DNA of 64,000 nucleotides from Clostridium kluyveri (GCF_001902295.1 NZ_CP018335.1:3100001-3164000); one strand, 5' to 3'. Positions 24,915-33,457 are shown, counted from the stretch's first letter. Numbers and translations: made by a program. The notes: a model not told the origin generated them from the letters alone.

Positions 24915-26771
24915 ATGCAATACTTAAAAACATACCTTCAAAAGATTACAGACCGAGGCAATGTAAAATTGGCGGAATCTATTTTAACAACTGCTGAAGA
25001 TGTTGGCGAGCAGTATATTCGCAATTTTTCATTTACTAGTCATGAGATTGGACTATTATTTGGAAATGTACAGTCTGGAAAAACTGGTCAAATGTTTGGC
25101 ATCATGTGCAAAGCCGCCGACTTAGGTTTCCCGGCATTTATCTTGCTCACTACGGACAATGTTGCTTTGCAGCAGCAAACTTTGGAGCGTGTCAGAGAAG
25201 ATTTAGATGGTTTCTGTATTTGCGGTGAAAACGACTCAGGATTGTTTATTGAGAATAGCCTTGTAAAGCCAGCGATTGTCATCTTAAAGAAAAATTCAAG
25301 AATGCTGAGACTGTGGGCGAATATATTTAACTCCACGGGTTTCATGAAAGGAAATCCTCTTTTTATAGTTGACGACGAGGCAGATGCCGCTTCCTTGAAT
25401 ACACTTGTAAACCGCAATGGTCAGTCATCGATTAATAGGTATTTGGACTCTATAAAGAATGGTGCATCAAGCAGTCTATATCTACAGGTTACCGGTACTC
25501 CTCAAGCAATCTTACTACAGACACTTGCTTCCGGATGGCATCCGTATTTTACATATTACTTCCATCCCGGCGATGGTTATTTAGGTGGAGACTTTTTCTT
25601 CCCAACAAGTGGCAAACCTGAATGCATTGATTATCTTGAGACAATCAAACGACCAACAAGAAGTGTTGTTATACGACATATAGCTGTTTCTGCTCAAATT
25701 TTAGCATCCAACGGCAAAGTGTCAAATTGCCTTATACATCCGAGTGTACGTCAAGCTGTCCACCAGCGTTTTGCTGACGACGTCACAAAAGAAATAAATT
25801 GGTGTATTGAACATATCAATGATGAGTTCATCACCGAATTACAAAACCATTACGACGCTTTAATGCCTGACAAAAGTAAAAAACTTTCCTTCGATATTAT
25901 ATATAAAACTGCTAGGGACTTGATGGAAAACAAGTGTATAAAAGTTCTTATAATGAATGGAAAGACAGATGTTGAGAGCCCTGAATATGCAGCAGGCTGT
26001 AATTTTATCATTGGCGGAAATACTCTTGGTCGAGGCGTTACTTTTCCCGGTCTGCAGACAATTTACTATACAAGAACAAGCAAAAAGCCTCAAGCTGACA
26101 CTATGTGGCAGCATAGCCGGATGTTCGGTTATGACAGAGACCCCGGCATGATCAAAATATTTATAAATGAACAACTCTATAAATTATTTGCGGATATTAA
26201 TGCTACTAACAATGCCATAATCGCCCAAGCAGAGCAGGGAATTGATAATATTAAAATCTATTATCCAGTTGGATTGAATCCAACTAGAAAGAATGTTCTT
26301 GATAATAAACGAGTCAACATTCTCTCCGGTGGAACGAACTATTATCCATTTTATCCTGATAATGACTCTATAGAGGATATATCAAAGCTGTTGAAGCCTT
26401 TCTCTGATAATGAACCTTATTACCAAGTAAATTTAAGATTTATTAAGAAAATTTTGACCCATATTATTGCCAGTCCGGATTTTAAGTTAGACGCATTCCT
26501 TTCTGTCATTGACATATTTCTTTCAGAGCAGCCTGCTGGACAGGGTATTTTGGTAGTTAGAAGAGAAAGGAATGTAGCACAAGGCACAGGTGCGTTGTTA
26601 TCTCCAAATGACTGGACACTTGGCGGCACTTTTCTCAATAAAGTCGTCCTTACCATGTATCAAGTGACTGGTACTAAGGGATGGGGCGGGAAAACTCTCT
26701 GGGTGCCAAATATTAAACTTCCTCACGATACAATGTATTATGATGTGTGTGAAGATAATACAGAAGCATAG
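24915..26771 (+). CDS. Z1-domain ATPase of a restriction system
   Basis: The 618-residue protein has Walker A LLFGNVQSGKT (Lys56, Thr57) and Walker B FIVDDEADA (Asp153-Glu155) in a superfamily-2-like ATPase half. The family's hallmark GGNTLGRGVTFPGLQTIYY and QADTMWQHSRMFGYDR follow near residues 368-410. Z1 proteins occur in restriction gene sets with Vsr, C5-methyltransferase and PLD nucleases, where they probably translocate or sense DNA. It starts 11 bases after the first PLD gene and 14 bases before the second. Confidence 0.9.
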   Translation: MQYLKTYLQKITDRGNVKLAESILTTAEDVGEQYIRNFSFTSHEIGLLFGNVQSGKTGQMFGIMCKAADLGFPAFILLTTDNVALQQQTLERVREDLDGFCICGENDSGLFIENSLVKPAIVILKKNSRMLRLWANIFNSTGFMKGNPLFIVDDEADAASLNTLVNRNGQSSINRYLDSIKNGASSSLYLQVTGTPQAILLQTLASGWHPYFTYYFHPGDGYLGGDFFFPTSGKPECIDYLETIKRPTRSVVIRHIAVSAQILASNGKVSNCLIHPSVRQAVHQRFADDVTKEINWCIEHINDEFITELQNHYDALMPDKSKKLSFDIIYKTARDLMENKCIKVLIMNGKTDVESPEYAAGCNFIIGGNTLGRGVTFPGLQTIYYTRTSKKPQADTMWQHSRMFGYDRDPGMIKIFINEQLYKLFADINATNNAIIAQAEQGIDNIKIYYPVGLNPTRKNVLDNKRVNILSGGTNYYPFYPDNDSIEDISKLLKPFSDNEPYYQVNLRFIKKILTHIIASPDFKLDAFLSVIDIFLSEQPAGQGILVVRRERNVAQGTGALLSPNDWTLGGTFLNKVVLTMYQVTGTKGWGGKTLWVPNIKLPHDTMYYDVCEDNTEA

Positions 26772-26785
26772 GAGGGCAAGCATGG

Positions 26786-27754
26786 ATGTTTACCAATAAT
26801 ATAGCACAAAAAATTTTATTTGCTCCTCCACTCCAAGGAGCAGATACATTATTAATATTAAGTGGATATGCTACTCCTAATATGGCATCGTGGCTAATAA
26901 AGAGTTTTCAGGAGCAAAATATGCACCTTGTCAATATTTCATTGCTTATAGGCATGGTACCTTACGATGGGTTAAGTGTTCCTATACATGAAGGTTTTAA
27001 GGAACTCCATGGCAAGGCATATCCAAATGCCGTGGATAGCTTTTCCTGCAGCTATGTTTGCGAAAACCCTCCGGTCCATGCAAATTTGTACATTTGGCTA
27101 AAAGGTGAATTGCCAATGCAGGCATATACAGGTTCTGCTGATTTTGTGCAGAATGCATTTATTCCATCTCGAAAGGAAATCGTGGAATGCTGTAATCCAG
27201 AAGAAGCATATAAATTTTTTGAGAAAGTTGAAGCAAATTCCATCTATTGTAACCATGCAGAGGTCGAAGACCATATTGTTCTCCGTCCAACACATCAAAT
27301 TCTAGATGCTGAAAGTAAGCCAATAACCACTTTGGCTGGAGAAGGTATTATTTCCACAACACTATCTCTTCTTACAAATAGAGGTGATGTTGGAGAAAAG
27401 TCCGGTTTAAATTGGGGGCAACGTAAGGGCAGAAATAGAAACCAAGCTTATATACACCTTCCTGCTAAAATTGCAAGAAGTGGTTTCTTCCCGCTTGACA
27501 AACAGCATTTTACTGTTGTTACAGACGACAGTCACACGCTTCTTTTAAGGGTCGAGCAACAAAACAACAAGGCAATTACAACACCTCTTAGCAATGCTCA
27601 GCTTGGAGAATACTTTCGAAACCGTTTAGGTCTCGGAAATGGTGCATTTGTTACAAAACAAGATTTATTGAACTACGGAAGAACAGATATTACCTTTTAC
27701 AAAATCGATGACGAAGAATATTATATGGATTTTTCTCCGCATCCCTCAATATGA
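26786..27754 (+). CDS. NgoFVII-like PLD paralogue with altered active site
   Basis: The 322-residue protein aligns by eye with the 23755-24903 product: the N-terminal PLD fold, then RKGRNRNQAYIHL, FTVVTDDSHTLLLRV, LGEYFRNRLGL and VTKQDLLNYGR in the same order. In the active site His98 is kept, but the Lys is Asn100 (PVHANLYIW) and the GSAN Asn is Asp119 (TGSADF). It may be an inactive recognition subunit, or one half of a heterodimer in which only the other subunit supplies full catalytic residues. The start follows GGAGGG. Confidence 0.82.
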   Translation: MFTNNIAQKILFAPPLQGADTLLILSGYATPNMASWLIKSFQEQNMHLVNISLLIGMVPYDGLSVPIHEGFKELHGKAYPNAVDSFSCSYVCENPPVHANLYIWLKGELPMQAYTGSADFVQNAFIPSRKEIVECCNPEEAYKFFEKVEANSIYCNHAEVEDHIVLRPTHQILDAESKPITTLAGEGIISTTLSLLTNRGDVGEKSGLNWGQRKGRNRNQAYIHLPAKIARSGFFPLDKQHFTVVTDDSHTLLLRVEQQNNKAITTPLSNAQLGEYFRNRLGLGNGAFVTKQDLLNYGRTDITFYKIDDEEYYMDFSPHPSI

Positions 27755-27773
27755 AGGAGGTGATAAACTTATT

Positions 27774-28196
27774 ATGTCAGATAATCACTCAAAAGAAGTT
27801 CGCAGCATGAACATGTCCCATATTCGAAGTACAAACTCTAAGCCAGAAGAAATTGTCAGAAAATATTTATTTGCCTGCGGATTAAGATATAGAAAAAATG
27901 TACGAACTCTTCCCGGATGTCCAGATATTGTTTTACCAAAATACAAAACCATTATATTTGTAAATGGCTGCTTTTGGCATCATCATGACTGCGGACGTTT
28001 TGTCTGGCCGTCAACAAATAAAGAGTATTGGTACGAAAAGATAAACAAGAATGTTGAACGTGATAAAAAGAATTTTCAGTTACTTAAGCAGCAGGGTTGG
28101 AATGTCCTTGTTATCTGGGAGTGTCAATTAAAAAAATCTGTTGCTGAATCCAATTTAACTTCACTTTACAACGATATTATTGCACAGCGACATTAA
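27774..28196 (+). CDS. vsr: Very short patch repair endonuclease
   Basis: The product is 140 residues from the ATG after GAAGGAGGTGATAAAC. Residue spacing matches E. coli Vsr: Asp51 in LPGCPDIVLP, His69 and His71 in FVNGCFWHHHDC, and a Cys pair for the structural zinc. Vsr nicks T:G mismatches left by deamination of 5-methylcytosine. It therefore belongs functionally with the C5-methyltransferase, which is convergent just downstream. Confidence 0.95.
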   Translation: MSDNHSKEVRSMNMSHIRSTNSKPEEIVRKYLFACGLRYRKNVRTLPGCPDIVLPKYKTIIFVNGCFWHHHDCGRFVWPSTNKEYWYEKINKNVERDKKNFQLLKQQGWNVLVIWECQLKKSVAESNLTSLYNDIIAQRH

Positions 28197-28246
28197 AAAA
28201 CAACAAAGCATAAGTTTTTATCTTGCTTACTGCTTTGTTGTTTTTT
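28195..28246. terminator. Bidirectional terminator between vsr and the methyltransferase
   Basis: AAAAAACAACAAAGCA (28195-28210) pairs perfectly with TGCTTTGTTGTTTTTT (28231-28246). T-runs occur on both strands, so it ends both convergent genes. Confidence 0.9.
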
Positions 28247-29297
28247 ATTCATCAATGTTAGGTTCTACTGATTCATAGGGAATCCCTGCAAAACTTTTTA
28301 GAATAGATTCAAAGATAATTTTTGCCCCTCTGCACGGAACAGCCATACCAATTTGCTTTCTGACACTTTCCTTGCTTCCAATAAATCTATAGGTATCAGG
28401 AAAAGTCTGCAGTCTTGCTCGTTCTCTGTTTGTTAATGCACGTGCTTCATCCCAATGATATATATGGGTTCCGCCACCGCCGCTTCCGGTTACCGTGTAG
28501 GATGGTTTATTGGGGTCAAGCCGTTTGTAAATTTGGCTGATTTTTGCACCCGTTATATTAAGTCTCAGATTTTCAGGTAAATCAGCTGTAAAAGCGTTCT
28601 GTCCTGGAAGAATGTGCTGCAGTCTTCTGATAACAATCTCTGAATGCCTCGTCCTCTCATTATTATATGAATCTTCAGGAATAGGAGGGACTTCAATTGC
28701 TGTTCTGCAAGTATTGTCAGCATCTGCATACGGTGCTGCAGACGGAACTCTGTATTCAACATCAATATCATTTCTAATTCCTACAATAATCAGCCTGTGC
28801 CTCGTCTGCGGAACTCCGTACTCTTCAAATTTGTATAAATGCGGTGTTATGGTATAACCTGATTTACGCAGCTCCGTTAGAATTTTCGTAAATGCCCTGC
28901 CATCATTTGCGTTCCTAAGTCCTCCTACATTTTCTGCCAGGAACCACTGTGGTCTAAAATGCCTCAGCGCCTTAACACCATATGAATACAACGGGCCATA
29001 TACTCCATCCATTCCTTTCTGTTCACCTACAACACTATAATCGTTGCACGGAAATCCGAACGCTAAAGCATCAATGGGAGCAAGCTTTGACATATCAAAT
29101 TTTCGAATATCTTCATGGTAAACAGTCTCCGGTGCATCTGGGCAAATATTTTTACGATATGTTTCACAAGTATCTGCATCATAATCATTTGCCCATTGAT
29201 GTGTAATTATAAATTCTGGATTTCCAATATCGGCGTGCATTGCCCCCCAAGCTATTCCACCCGGTCCGCAGAATAATTCACCTAATCTAAATGGCAT
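28245..29297 (-). CDS. DNA (cytosine-5-)-methyltransferase
   Basis: The 350-residue protein shows the C5-methyltransferase motifs in order: ELFCGPGGIAWG (I, cofactor), LAFGFPCNDYSVVG (IV, catalytic Cys84), LAENVGGL (VI), QTRHRLIIVGIR (VIII), then a target-recognition region and RERARLQTFPDTYRF plus GMAVPCRGAKII (IX, X). It protects host DNA for the adjacent restriction genes and creates the substrate of Vsr. It is co-transcribed with the XRE gene, whose stop lies two bases before its ATG. Confidence 0.95.
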   Translation of the reverse strand: MPFRLGELFCGPGGIAWGAMHADIGNPEFIITHQWANDYDADTCETYRKNICPDAPETVYHEDIRKFDMSKLAPIDALAFGFPCNDYSVVGEQKGMDGVYGPLYSYGVKALRHFRPQWFLAENVGGLRNANDGRAFTKILTELRKSGYTITPHLYKFEEYGVPQTRHRLIIVGIRNDIDVEYRVPSAAPYADADNTCRTAIEVPPIPEDSYNNERTRHSEIVIRRLQHILPGQNAFTADLPENLRLNITGAKISQIYKRLDPNKPSYTVTGSGGGGTHIYHWDEARALTNRERARLQTFPDTYRFIGSKESVRKQIGMAVPCRGAKIIFESILKSFAGIPYESVEPNIDE

Positions 29298-29299
29298 AA

Positions 29300-29650
29300 C
29301 TACAGCCCTCCTTCTGAAATTCCATCGGTGCTTTTTCTTGATATCATGAAGTCTATAAGCAGCTGCAAATATTCCATGTCTTTATCGCTCAATTTCTCCA
29401 GACCACGAAGTTGTGTACTCGGATGGATATCATTTTCGGAAATATATCCTGCTGCTAAAAGCAGTTCAAATGGATGGAATTCAAGTGCTTGAGCAATCTT
29501 GCACAGATTCTCCCAGTTCGGTTTCTTACGAACCCCATTCTCAATTTTCATTATTTCGCTGTCGCTTAATCCACAGGCATTTCCTAATTTTTTCTGAGAC
29601 AACCCTGCAGCTTTTCTTTTATTTTTTATCAGTTGGCCTATATCGGGCAT
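29300..29650 (-). CDS. XRE-family regulator of the methyltransferase
   Basis: The 116-residue protein has an N-terminal Cro/C1 helix-turn-helix (IGQLIKNKRKAAGLSQKKLG, CGLSDSEIMKIENG) and a helical C-terminus (LEKLSDKDMEYLQLLIDFM). It is the first gene of a two-gene unit with the C5-methyltransferase and has a near-consensus promoter. It probably tunes methyltransferase dosage. It is distinct from the small controller at 23521. Confidence 0.9.
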   Translation of the reverse strand: MPDIGQLIKNKRKAAGLSQKKLGNACGLSDSEIMKIENGVRKKPNWENLCKIAQALEFHPFELLLAAGYISENDIHPSTQLRGLEKLSDKDMEYLQLLIDFMISRKSTDGISEGGL

Positions 29651-29667
29651 ATTCTCACCTCTATATT

Positions 29668-29696
29668 AGAATAGCACATACGCTGCCAATTGTCAA
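29668..29696 (-). promoter_or_regulatory. Promoter of the XRE-methyltransferase unit
   Basis: The minus strand shows a perfect TTGACA (complement of 29691-29696), a 17-base spacer and TATTCT (complement of 29668-29673), about 18 bases before the start codon. Confidence 0.8.
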
Positions 29697-29709
29697 TATA
29701 TTTCTAATT

Positions 29710-29731
29710 TATGCTGCTTAAAAGCAGCATA
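29710..29731. promoter_or_regulatory. Palindrome upstream of the XRE-methyltransferase promoter
   Basis: TATGCTGCTT-AA-AAGCAGCATA has perfect 10-bp arms and ends 14 bases upstream of the -35 box. The position and symmetry suit a regulator site, perhaps for the XRE protein itself. Confidence 0.5.
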
Positions 29732-29763
29732 TAGCAATTATTATAGTTGTTATATATTCCGTG

Positions 29764-29774
29764 CACTCAACATG
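29764..29774. other. Short match to the rlmCD remnant junction
   Basis: CACTCAACATG here is identical to bases 30282-30292, the point where the rlmCD 3' fragment stops. It lies 20 bases beyond the truncated recombinase. It may be a further recombination point, but an 11-base match is weak. Confidence 0.3.
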
Positions 29775-29794
29775 AGATATCTATCAATACATAT

Positions 29795-29935
29795 TTATAT
29801 ATTAATTTGTGCTTCTAGGCTTTCTTCTTGAAAATCATGATTTATACTAACCCTACAGTATACTGCTACCCTTTTATTGGATTTTATTTTAGCTGGAATG
29901 TATGTTACTTTTGGGTTTAAACTGTTATTTAACAT
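29795..29935 (-). pseudogene. Truncated serine recombinase, N-terminal remnant
   Basis: A 46-codon frame starts MLNNSLNPKVTYIPAKIKS after GAGAGG and continues NKRVAVYCRVS then EESLEAQI, the start of a large serine recombinase including the catalytic Ser (CRVS). A stop follows immediately. The intact recombinase at 31199 has the equivalent FIPAVLKREKRVAIYARVS. This is a decayed integrase from another element. Confidence 0.75.
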
Positions 29936-30149
29936 AATTAACCTCTCATTTAATTTATACTAATTATATTTAATTATTCCCAGCTAAATGATAAGTAGTC
30001 AAAAAGAGCAATTATTTTATCCATAATCTTCAAGCATCTATTTCGCCTACTCTTGAAAGCCTCATCTATTCTGACTTCTCAACCCTTATGACATCTATCC
30101 TGCCTACTACACTATACAAATATTATAATTATTAAAACATTTCTCTGCA

Positions 30150-30225
30150 AAATAAAAATAAGGATTCCAAGATTAGAGATACTTAAAAATAAACTTTATA
30201 GTGATATCCTAATCTTGAAAACCCT
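30150..30225 (-). terminator. Terminator downstream of the rlmCD remnant
   Basis: The arms 30162-30176 and 30209-30224 pair around CAAGATTAG/CTAATCTTG and, on the minus strand, are followed by TTATTTTTATTTT. It follows the 14-codon rlmCD fragment as the original terminator of that gene would. The rest of 29651-30396 holds only the remnants listed separately. Confidence 0.7.
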
Positions 30226-30250
30226 TTATTTATCAGTGTTTTATACACTT

Positions 30251-30292
30251 TTATTTTTCAGCCCTTGACATCAATACGACACACTCAACATG
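30251..30292 (-). pseudogene. 3'-end remnant of a second rlmCD (rumA) allele
   Basis: Read on the minus strand these 14 codons give HVECVVLMSRAEK-stop. The intact gene at 33458 ends HVETVVLMSRVEK-stop. The DNA differs at about 8 of 42 positions, so it is a diverged allele, not a recent copy. Similarity stops abruptly at the His codon. It is the footprint expected when an element integrates in the rlmCD 3' end. Confidence 0.8.
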
Positions 30293-30396
30293 TGATTTTT
30301 AGGCTATTTCACACTTTGTCTCAAAGTGTATATAATGCCTGTAATTATTCGGTTTAACATCATTCTTATCATATCCATATATCAATTGTGATTAGG

Positions 30397-31185
30397 CTAT
30401 TTTATCATAGTTTTTTTACACAGATGTAATTCATTAAAATAGTTCCATAATTCATCAGCATATTTTGATTCAGAAATTGCTATTGCCCTCAACTTAATCT
30501 TGCTTTTGATGTTATCAACAACATCTTTCCCGTCATTGTTTTCATTGCTATAATTACACACTTCCATACTCTCAGACGTATAACTTCCAACAAATATGTG
30601 TACTTTCGCAAAATCCTTAATACAATTAATCTTTGCAAAATAACTAGGATACAACCTCTTGTATTGTAATGAATTCCATTTATATAGGTTTAAAAATCTA
30701 TCCATATAATCTTCAATATTATATTCATAACTTGTTTTAGACCACTCTTTAAATTTATCTGGTGTATATTTTGAAGTACGTCCAATATGCATTGGAATGA
30801 GCCAAAAATTAGCAAGACAATGATACTGATTTTTATATTCATTTAAATACTCTGTAGGTTCCTTGAGTGATTTTCTTTTGGCTACAGTTACATAACTATT
30901 CATCGTGTCCCCTGCAAATTCATCATTGTAAAGGTTATCATCCCCATTTAAAACAGATTTACCGTTAAGAAGTTCCTTATATAATATTGAATAAAAACCA
31001 ATAGAAAAATCTGACATATCCTCATCTAAGCCTTGCGGGTAATTTTTATTTCTCCAATATGTTTGAGTAGTTCTTATTATTGCTCCATCTCTCGTAATGT
31101 TGATTTTTCCATTGCTATAGCCACTACACTCTATTGGTGTAGTTAATATGCCAATAATATCTTGTTTCTGTTCTTCATTTATCAT
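30397..31185 (-). CDS. Unknown 262-residue protein
   Basis: The product starts MINEEQKQDI, 13 bases after the recombinase stop; an earlier in-frame start overlapping the recombinase is less likely. It is soluble, with many Tyr, Asn and Lys and a central YHCLANFWLIPMHIGRTSKYTPDKF segment recognisable from uncharacterised bacterial proteins. No catalytic motif can be named. Coupling to the recombinase suggests element cargo. Confidence 0.65.
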   Translation of the reverse strand: MINEEQKQDIIGILTTPIECSGYSNGKINITRDGAIIRTTQTYWRNKNYPQGLDEDMSDFSIGFYSILYKELLNGKSVLNGDDNLYNDEFAGDTMNSYVTVAKRKSLKEPTEYLNEYKNQYHCLANFWLIPMHIGRTSKYTPDKFKEWSKTSYEYNIEDYMDRFLNLYKWNSLQYKRLYPSYFAKINCIKDFAKVHIFVGSYTSESMEVCNYSNENNDGKDVVDNIKSKIKLRAIAISESKYADELWNYFNELHLCKKTMIK

Positions 31186-31198
31186 TTTCTCTTTACCT

Positions 31199-32128
31199 TT
31201 ACTTCTCCTTGTTCTTGGAACTGTACTTCTTATCTTTACGCTGTTTACCATATTCACCTTTAATCACATTACTCCGGCGAGACTTTTCGATCTGCACTGC
31301 TTGGAACATTTCTTTTGATACGATTGCCGGATTATTATTTTCTGAAACATACTGCACTTCATGTTTGCCGGAATCTAAGAGCCGAACTGCACCAATATAT
31401 TTCTCGTTGCTCAGCATCACGTCAATGGTACGTTTACACCATTGATCTTTTCCTGTAGGGGAATTAATTCCAAGTTGCTTCAATTCTTTAACAATGCCTA
31501 TAACACTTTTGCCATGAAGGTAAAGATCAAAAATCAGCCTTACATTTTTAGCTTCGGCATCATCAATAATAAGGCCGCCGTCAGTATTGTGCTTATACCC
31601 ATAGCACTTTCGATCATACAGTTTTGAACTGCCATTAGCGGCTCGCTGCTTGATGCCCCATTTTATATTCTCACTTCTGGATTCATTCTCTGCTTGAGCA
31701 AGCGATTCTATTATAGAAATCATCAAATCAATGTCCGTATTTGCTGTATCCAAATCTTCTTGCTCAAATATTACACGAACACCGAGAACCTTTAGCTGAT
31801 TTAAAGCCTCCAATATCTCAACGGTATCCCGCCCGAATCTACTGATGTTCTTTGTAAGAATAATTTCTATTTTATGAGCCTTGCAGTCTTCAATCATACG
31901 AGTGAATTCTTTTCTTGCTGTGCCAGCTTTACCAGGCGCTGTATCCATGTAAACATCAACCAATAGCCATTGAGGTGTAGATGCCACTAATCTTGTAAAC
32001 GCAGATACTTGTGTAGCAAGGCTTTTTAATTGCTCCGCATCGCTTGTACTTACCCTAGCATAAATAGCGACCCGTTTTTCTCGCTTTAGTACAGCAGGTA
32101 TAAAATGTATTTTTGAATTTTCTGGCAC
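31199..32128 (-). CDS. Serine recombinase (resolvase/invertase family)
   Basis: The 309-residue protein starts at a GTG after GGAGGTGTA. RVAIYARVSTSDAEQLKSLATQ gives the nucleophile Ser region (residues 19-40). DTAPGKAGTARKEFTRMIEDCK and LTKNISRFGRDTVEILEALN complete the catalytic domain, and a Recombinase domain (KCYGYKHNTDG...WCKRTIDVMLSNEKYIG) follows. It lacks the long zinc-ribbon and coiled-coil tail of large serine integrases, so it is a short type or truncated. It probably moved the element beside rlmCD. Confidence 0.9.
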   Translation of the reverse strand: MPENSKIHFIPAVLKREKRVAIYARVSTSDAEQLKSLATQVSAFTRLVASTPQWLLVDVYMDTAPGKAGTARKEFTRMIEDCKAHKIEIILTKNISRFGRDTVEILEALNQLKVLGVRVIFEQEDLDTANTDIDLMISIIESLAQAENESRSENIKWGIKQRAANGSSKLYDRKCYGYKHNTDGGLIIDDAEAKNVRLIFDLYLHGKSVIGIVKELKQLGINSPTGKDQWCKRTIDVMLSNEKYIGAVRLLDSGKHEVQYVSENNNPAIVSKEMFQAVQIEKSRRSNVIKGEYGKQRKDKKYSSKNKEK

Positions 32129-32163
32129 ACTACACCTCCTTCTAACCGATAGACAAATCAGAA

Positions 32164-32724
32164 TTAATCCAAGTCAAATATTGGATAAATATTTACAATA
32201 TTTTCAGTTTTTATATAAGATAAATGTGCTTGAATCACATTACTTGGAAACTCCGAAACTCTAATTTGACCTTTACTAATATCGTCGCATATCCTGTCAA
32301 TAGATTGTTTTGTGTAAGGAGGGAAATACATAATCGGTGGCATTAAAAACTGAAAATCATTAATATCCACGAATATGGGATTAAACTCTTCGTTATAAAT
32401 CAATTCAACAATTTCAACATCACCTTTAGCTATCATTTTCCATAAACCGTCTATTACTGCTTTTTTATTTTTAATAAACGCACAAAACTCATCGATATCT
32501 TTTATTGAATTTATCCTTCTACCATCACTTTGTGCAAAAGCATAAACCACCCCATGTAAATCCATACCATTTATTTTATTAAAAGCCTTTAATACAAAAT
32601 AATATAAATCTTTCAAATTAGAATTTATACTCAAATATCGACTTTTATCAAAATCTGGTTGAAAAATACCTTTCTCATTAACAGTTTCAATTACGTCTTT
32701 CGTTTGTATTGTCCAATATTTCAT
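32164..32724 (-). CDS. DUF3841-like protein
   Basis: The 186-residue protein begins MKYWTIQTKDVIETVNEKGIF, the opening seen in DUF3841 proteins, and has an aromatic centre (FLMPPIMYFPPYTKQS). No catalytic residues are known for this family. It starts after AAGGGGGTAAATGT and precedes the serine recombinase by 35 bases, so it is probably in the same transcript. The role is unknown. Confidence 0.6.
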   Translation of the reverse strand: MKYWTIQTKDVIETVNEKGIFQPDFDKSRYLSINSNLKDLYYFVLKAFNKINGMDLHGVVYAFAQSDGRRINSIKDIDEFCAFIKNKKAVIDGLWKMIAKGDVEIVELIYNEEFNPIFVDINDFQFLMPPIMYFPPYTKQSIDRICDDISKGQIRVSEFPSNVIQAHLSYIKTENIVNIYPIFDLD

Positions 32725-32759
32725 ACATTTACCCCCTTAACTTAAATTAATAAACTTCA

Positions 32760-32809
32760 TACTATTGTTCATAGTACGCCTTGCTATTACTGGCGTGTAG
32801 AGTTAATAT
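32760..32809 (+). promoter_or_regulatory. Promoter of the 32836 gene with small palindrome
   Basis: TTGCTA (32781-32786), a 17-base spacer and TAATAT (32804-32809) form a good promoter. TACTAT...ATAGTA at 32760-32776 is a 6-bp palindrome upstream that could be an operator in this divergent region. Confidence 0.65.
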
Positions 32810-32835
32810 GTGATACTACCAAAGGAGGTATCGTC

Positions 32836-33237
32836 ATGAATAACAACCAGCCAGTATTGCATTTATCGCTTTACGTAGATTGCAGTCCCTCTCAAAAAAG
32901 AGAGCTGCGGAAACTTTTATCCGATTACATACAACGGATAGACCAATGGAGTCCTGTCGTGGATATAAGTATCGATTCTTATGAAGAACACATGGAAAAA
33001 CAAGTTCAACAGGAAATGCTCTATGATTCGACCCAAACACTCAGTATTCAAAAATCACTCCCCACTGTAAATCAAATTTATATGGCCAACGTAATAATAA
33101 CCAGCTATGCTTTACAGCGGCTATATGAAGACAATCCCAATTCCAGAGCCGAAGGTTGGATGTTCCTGTCCTTCACTCATTCCGGGGAGAACCAGTATAT
33201 GTACAATATTGAGTTGGCAATCGGTTATGAATCCTGA
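32836..33237 (+). CDS. Unknown 133-residue protein
   Basis: It is a well-formed gene: AAAGGAGG, its own promoter and a terminator right after it, the only plus-strand gene of the 3.2-kb element. The protein is soluble with strands at the start (VLHLSLYVDCSPSQKRELRKLL) and end (WMFLSFTHSGENQYMYNIELAIG). I do not recognise it. Being separately expressed, it may be a cargo or control gene of the element. Confidence 0.75.
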   Translation: MNNNQPVLHLSLYVDCSPSQKRELRKLLSDYIQRIDQWSPVVDISIDSYEEHMEKQVQQEMLYDSTQTLSIQKSLPTVNQIYMANVIITSYALQRLYEDNPNSRAEGWMFLSFTHSGENQYMYNIELAIGYES

Positions 33238-33240
33238 AAT

Positions 33241-33290
33241 GGCTACTCATCATTTCAATGATTTTATTATATGATGATTAGCCTATTTTT
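33241..33290 (+). terminator. Terminator of the 32836 gene
   Basis: GGCTACTCATCAT (33241-33253) pairs with ATGATGATTAGCC (33271-33283) with one mismatch, followed by TATTTTT. Confidence 0.85.
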
Positions 33291-33388
33291 ACAACATTTC
33301 TGTCTACTCAACCCGCCCAAAAACAATCCTGTCAACTCAACTATTCGCTTTCTTAAAGTTGATACATTCCCGCCAAGTGCCTAATTAA

Positions 33389-33435
33389 AAGGGGTTCTGC
33401 CATTCTGCAAATCAGCAAAACACGCAAAACCCCTT
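33389..33435 (-). terminator. Terminator of rlmCD
   Basis: AAGGGGTTTTGC and GCAGAACCCCTT on the minus strand (complement of 33424-33435 and 33389-33400) pair with one mismatch and are followed by TTTAATT. It lies about 25 bases past the rlmCD stop. Confidence 0.8.
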
Positions 33436-33457
33436 GTTTTCTACACTTTTCAGTTAT

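Larger units (their letters stand above)
1..30292 (-). mobile_element. Prophage with defence cargo, right-hand part
   Basis: Packaging, head and head-tail genes (1-9.2 kb), an accessory, nuclease and cos region (9.2-12.6 kb), a replication and regulation module (12.7-19.2 kb) and a cargo region (19.2-29.7 kb) form one block, mostly on the minus strand. Gene order from small terminase to gp10-like protein is that of HK97-type siphophages. Tail, lysis and the left attachment site lie beyond base 1. The right end is inferred from a duplicated rlmCD 3' end at 30251-30292; the cargo could instead belong to a second element. No tyrosine integrase is present, only serine recombinases to the right. 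Confidence 0.8.

Noticed and set aside
29651..30396. tRNA gene as the integration target
   Set aside because: No cloverleaf or tRNA-like 3' end is present; the duplicated sequence is the rlmCD 3' end instead.
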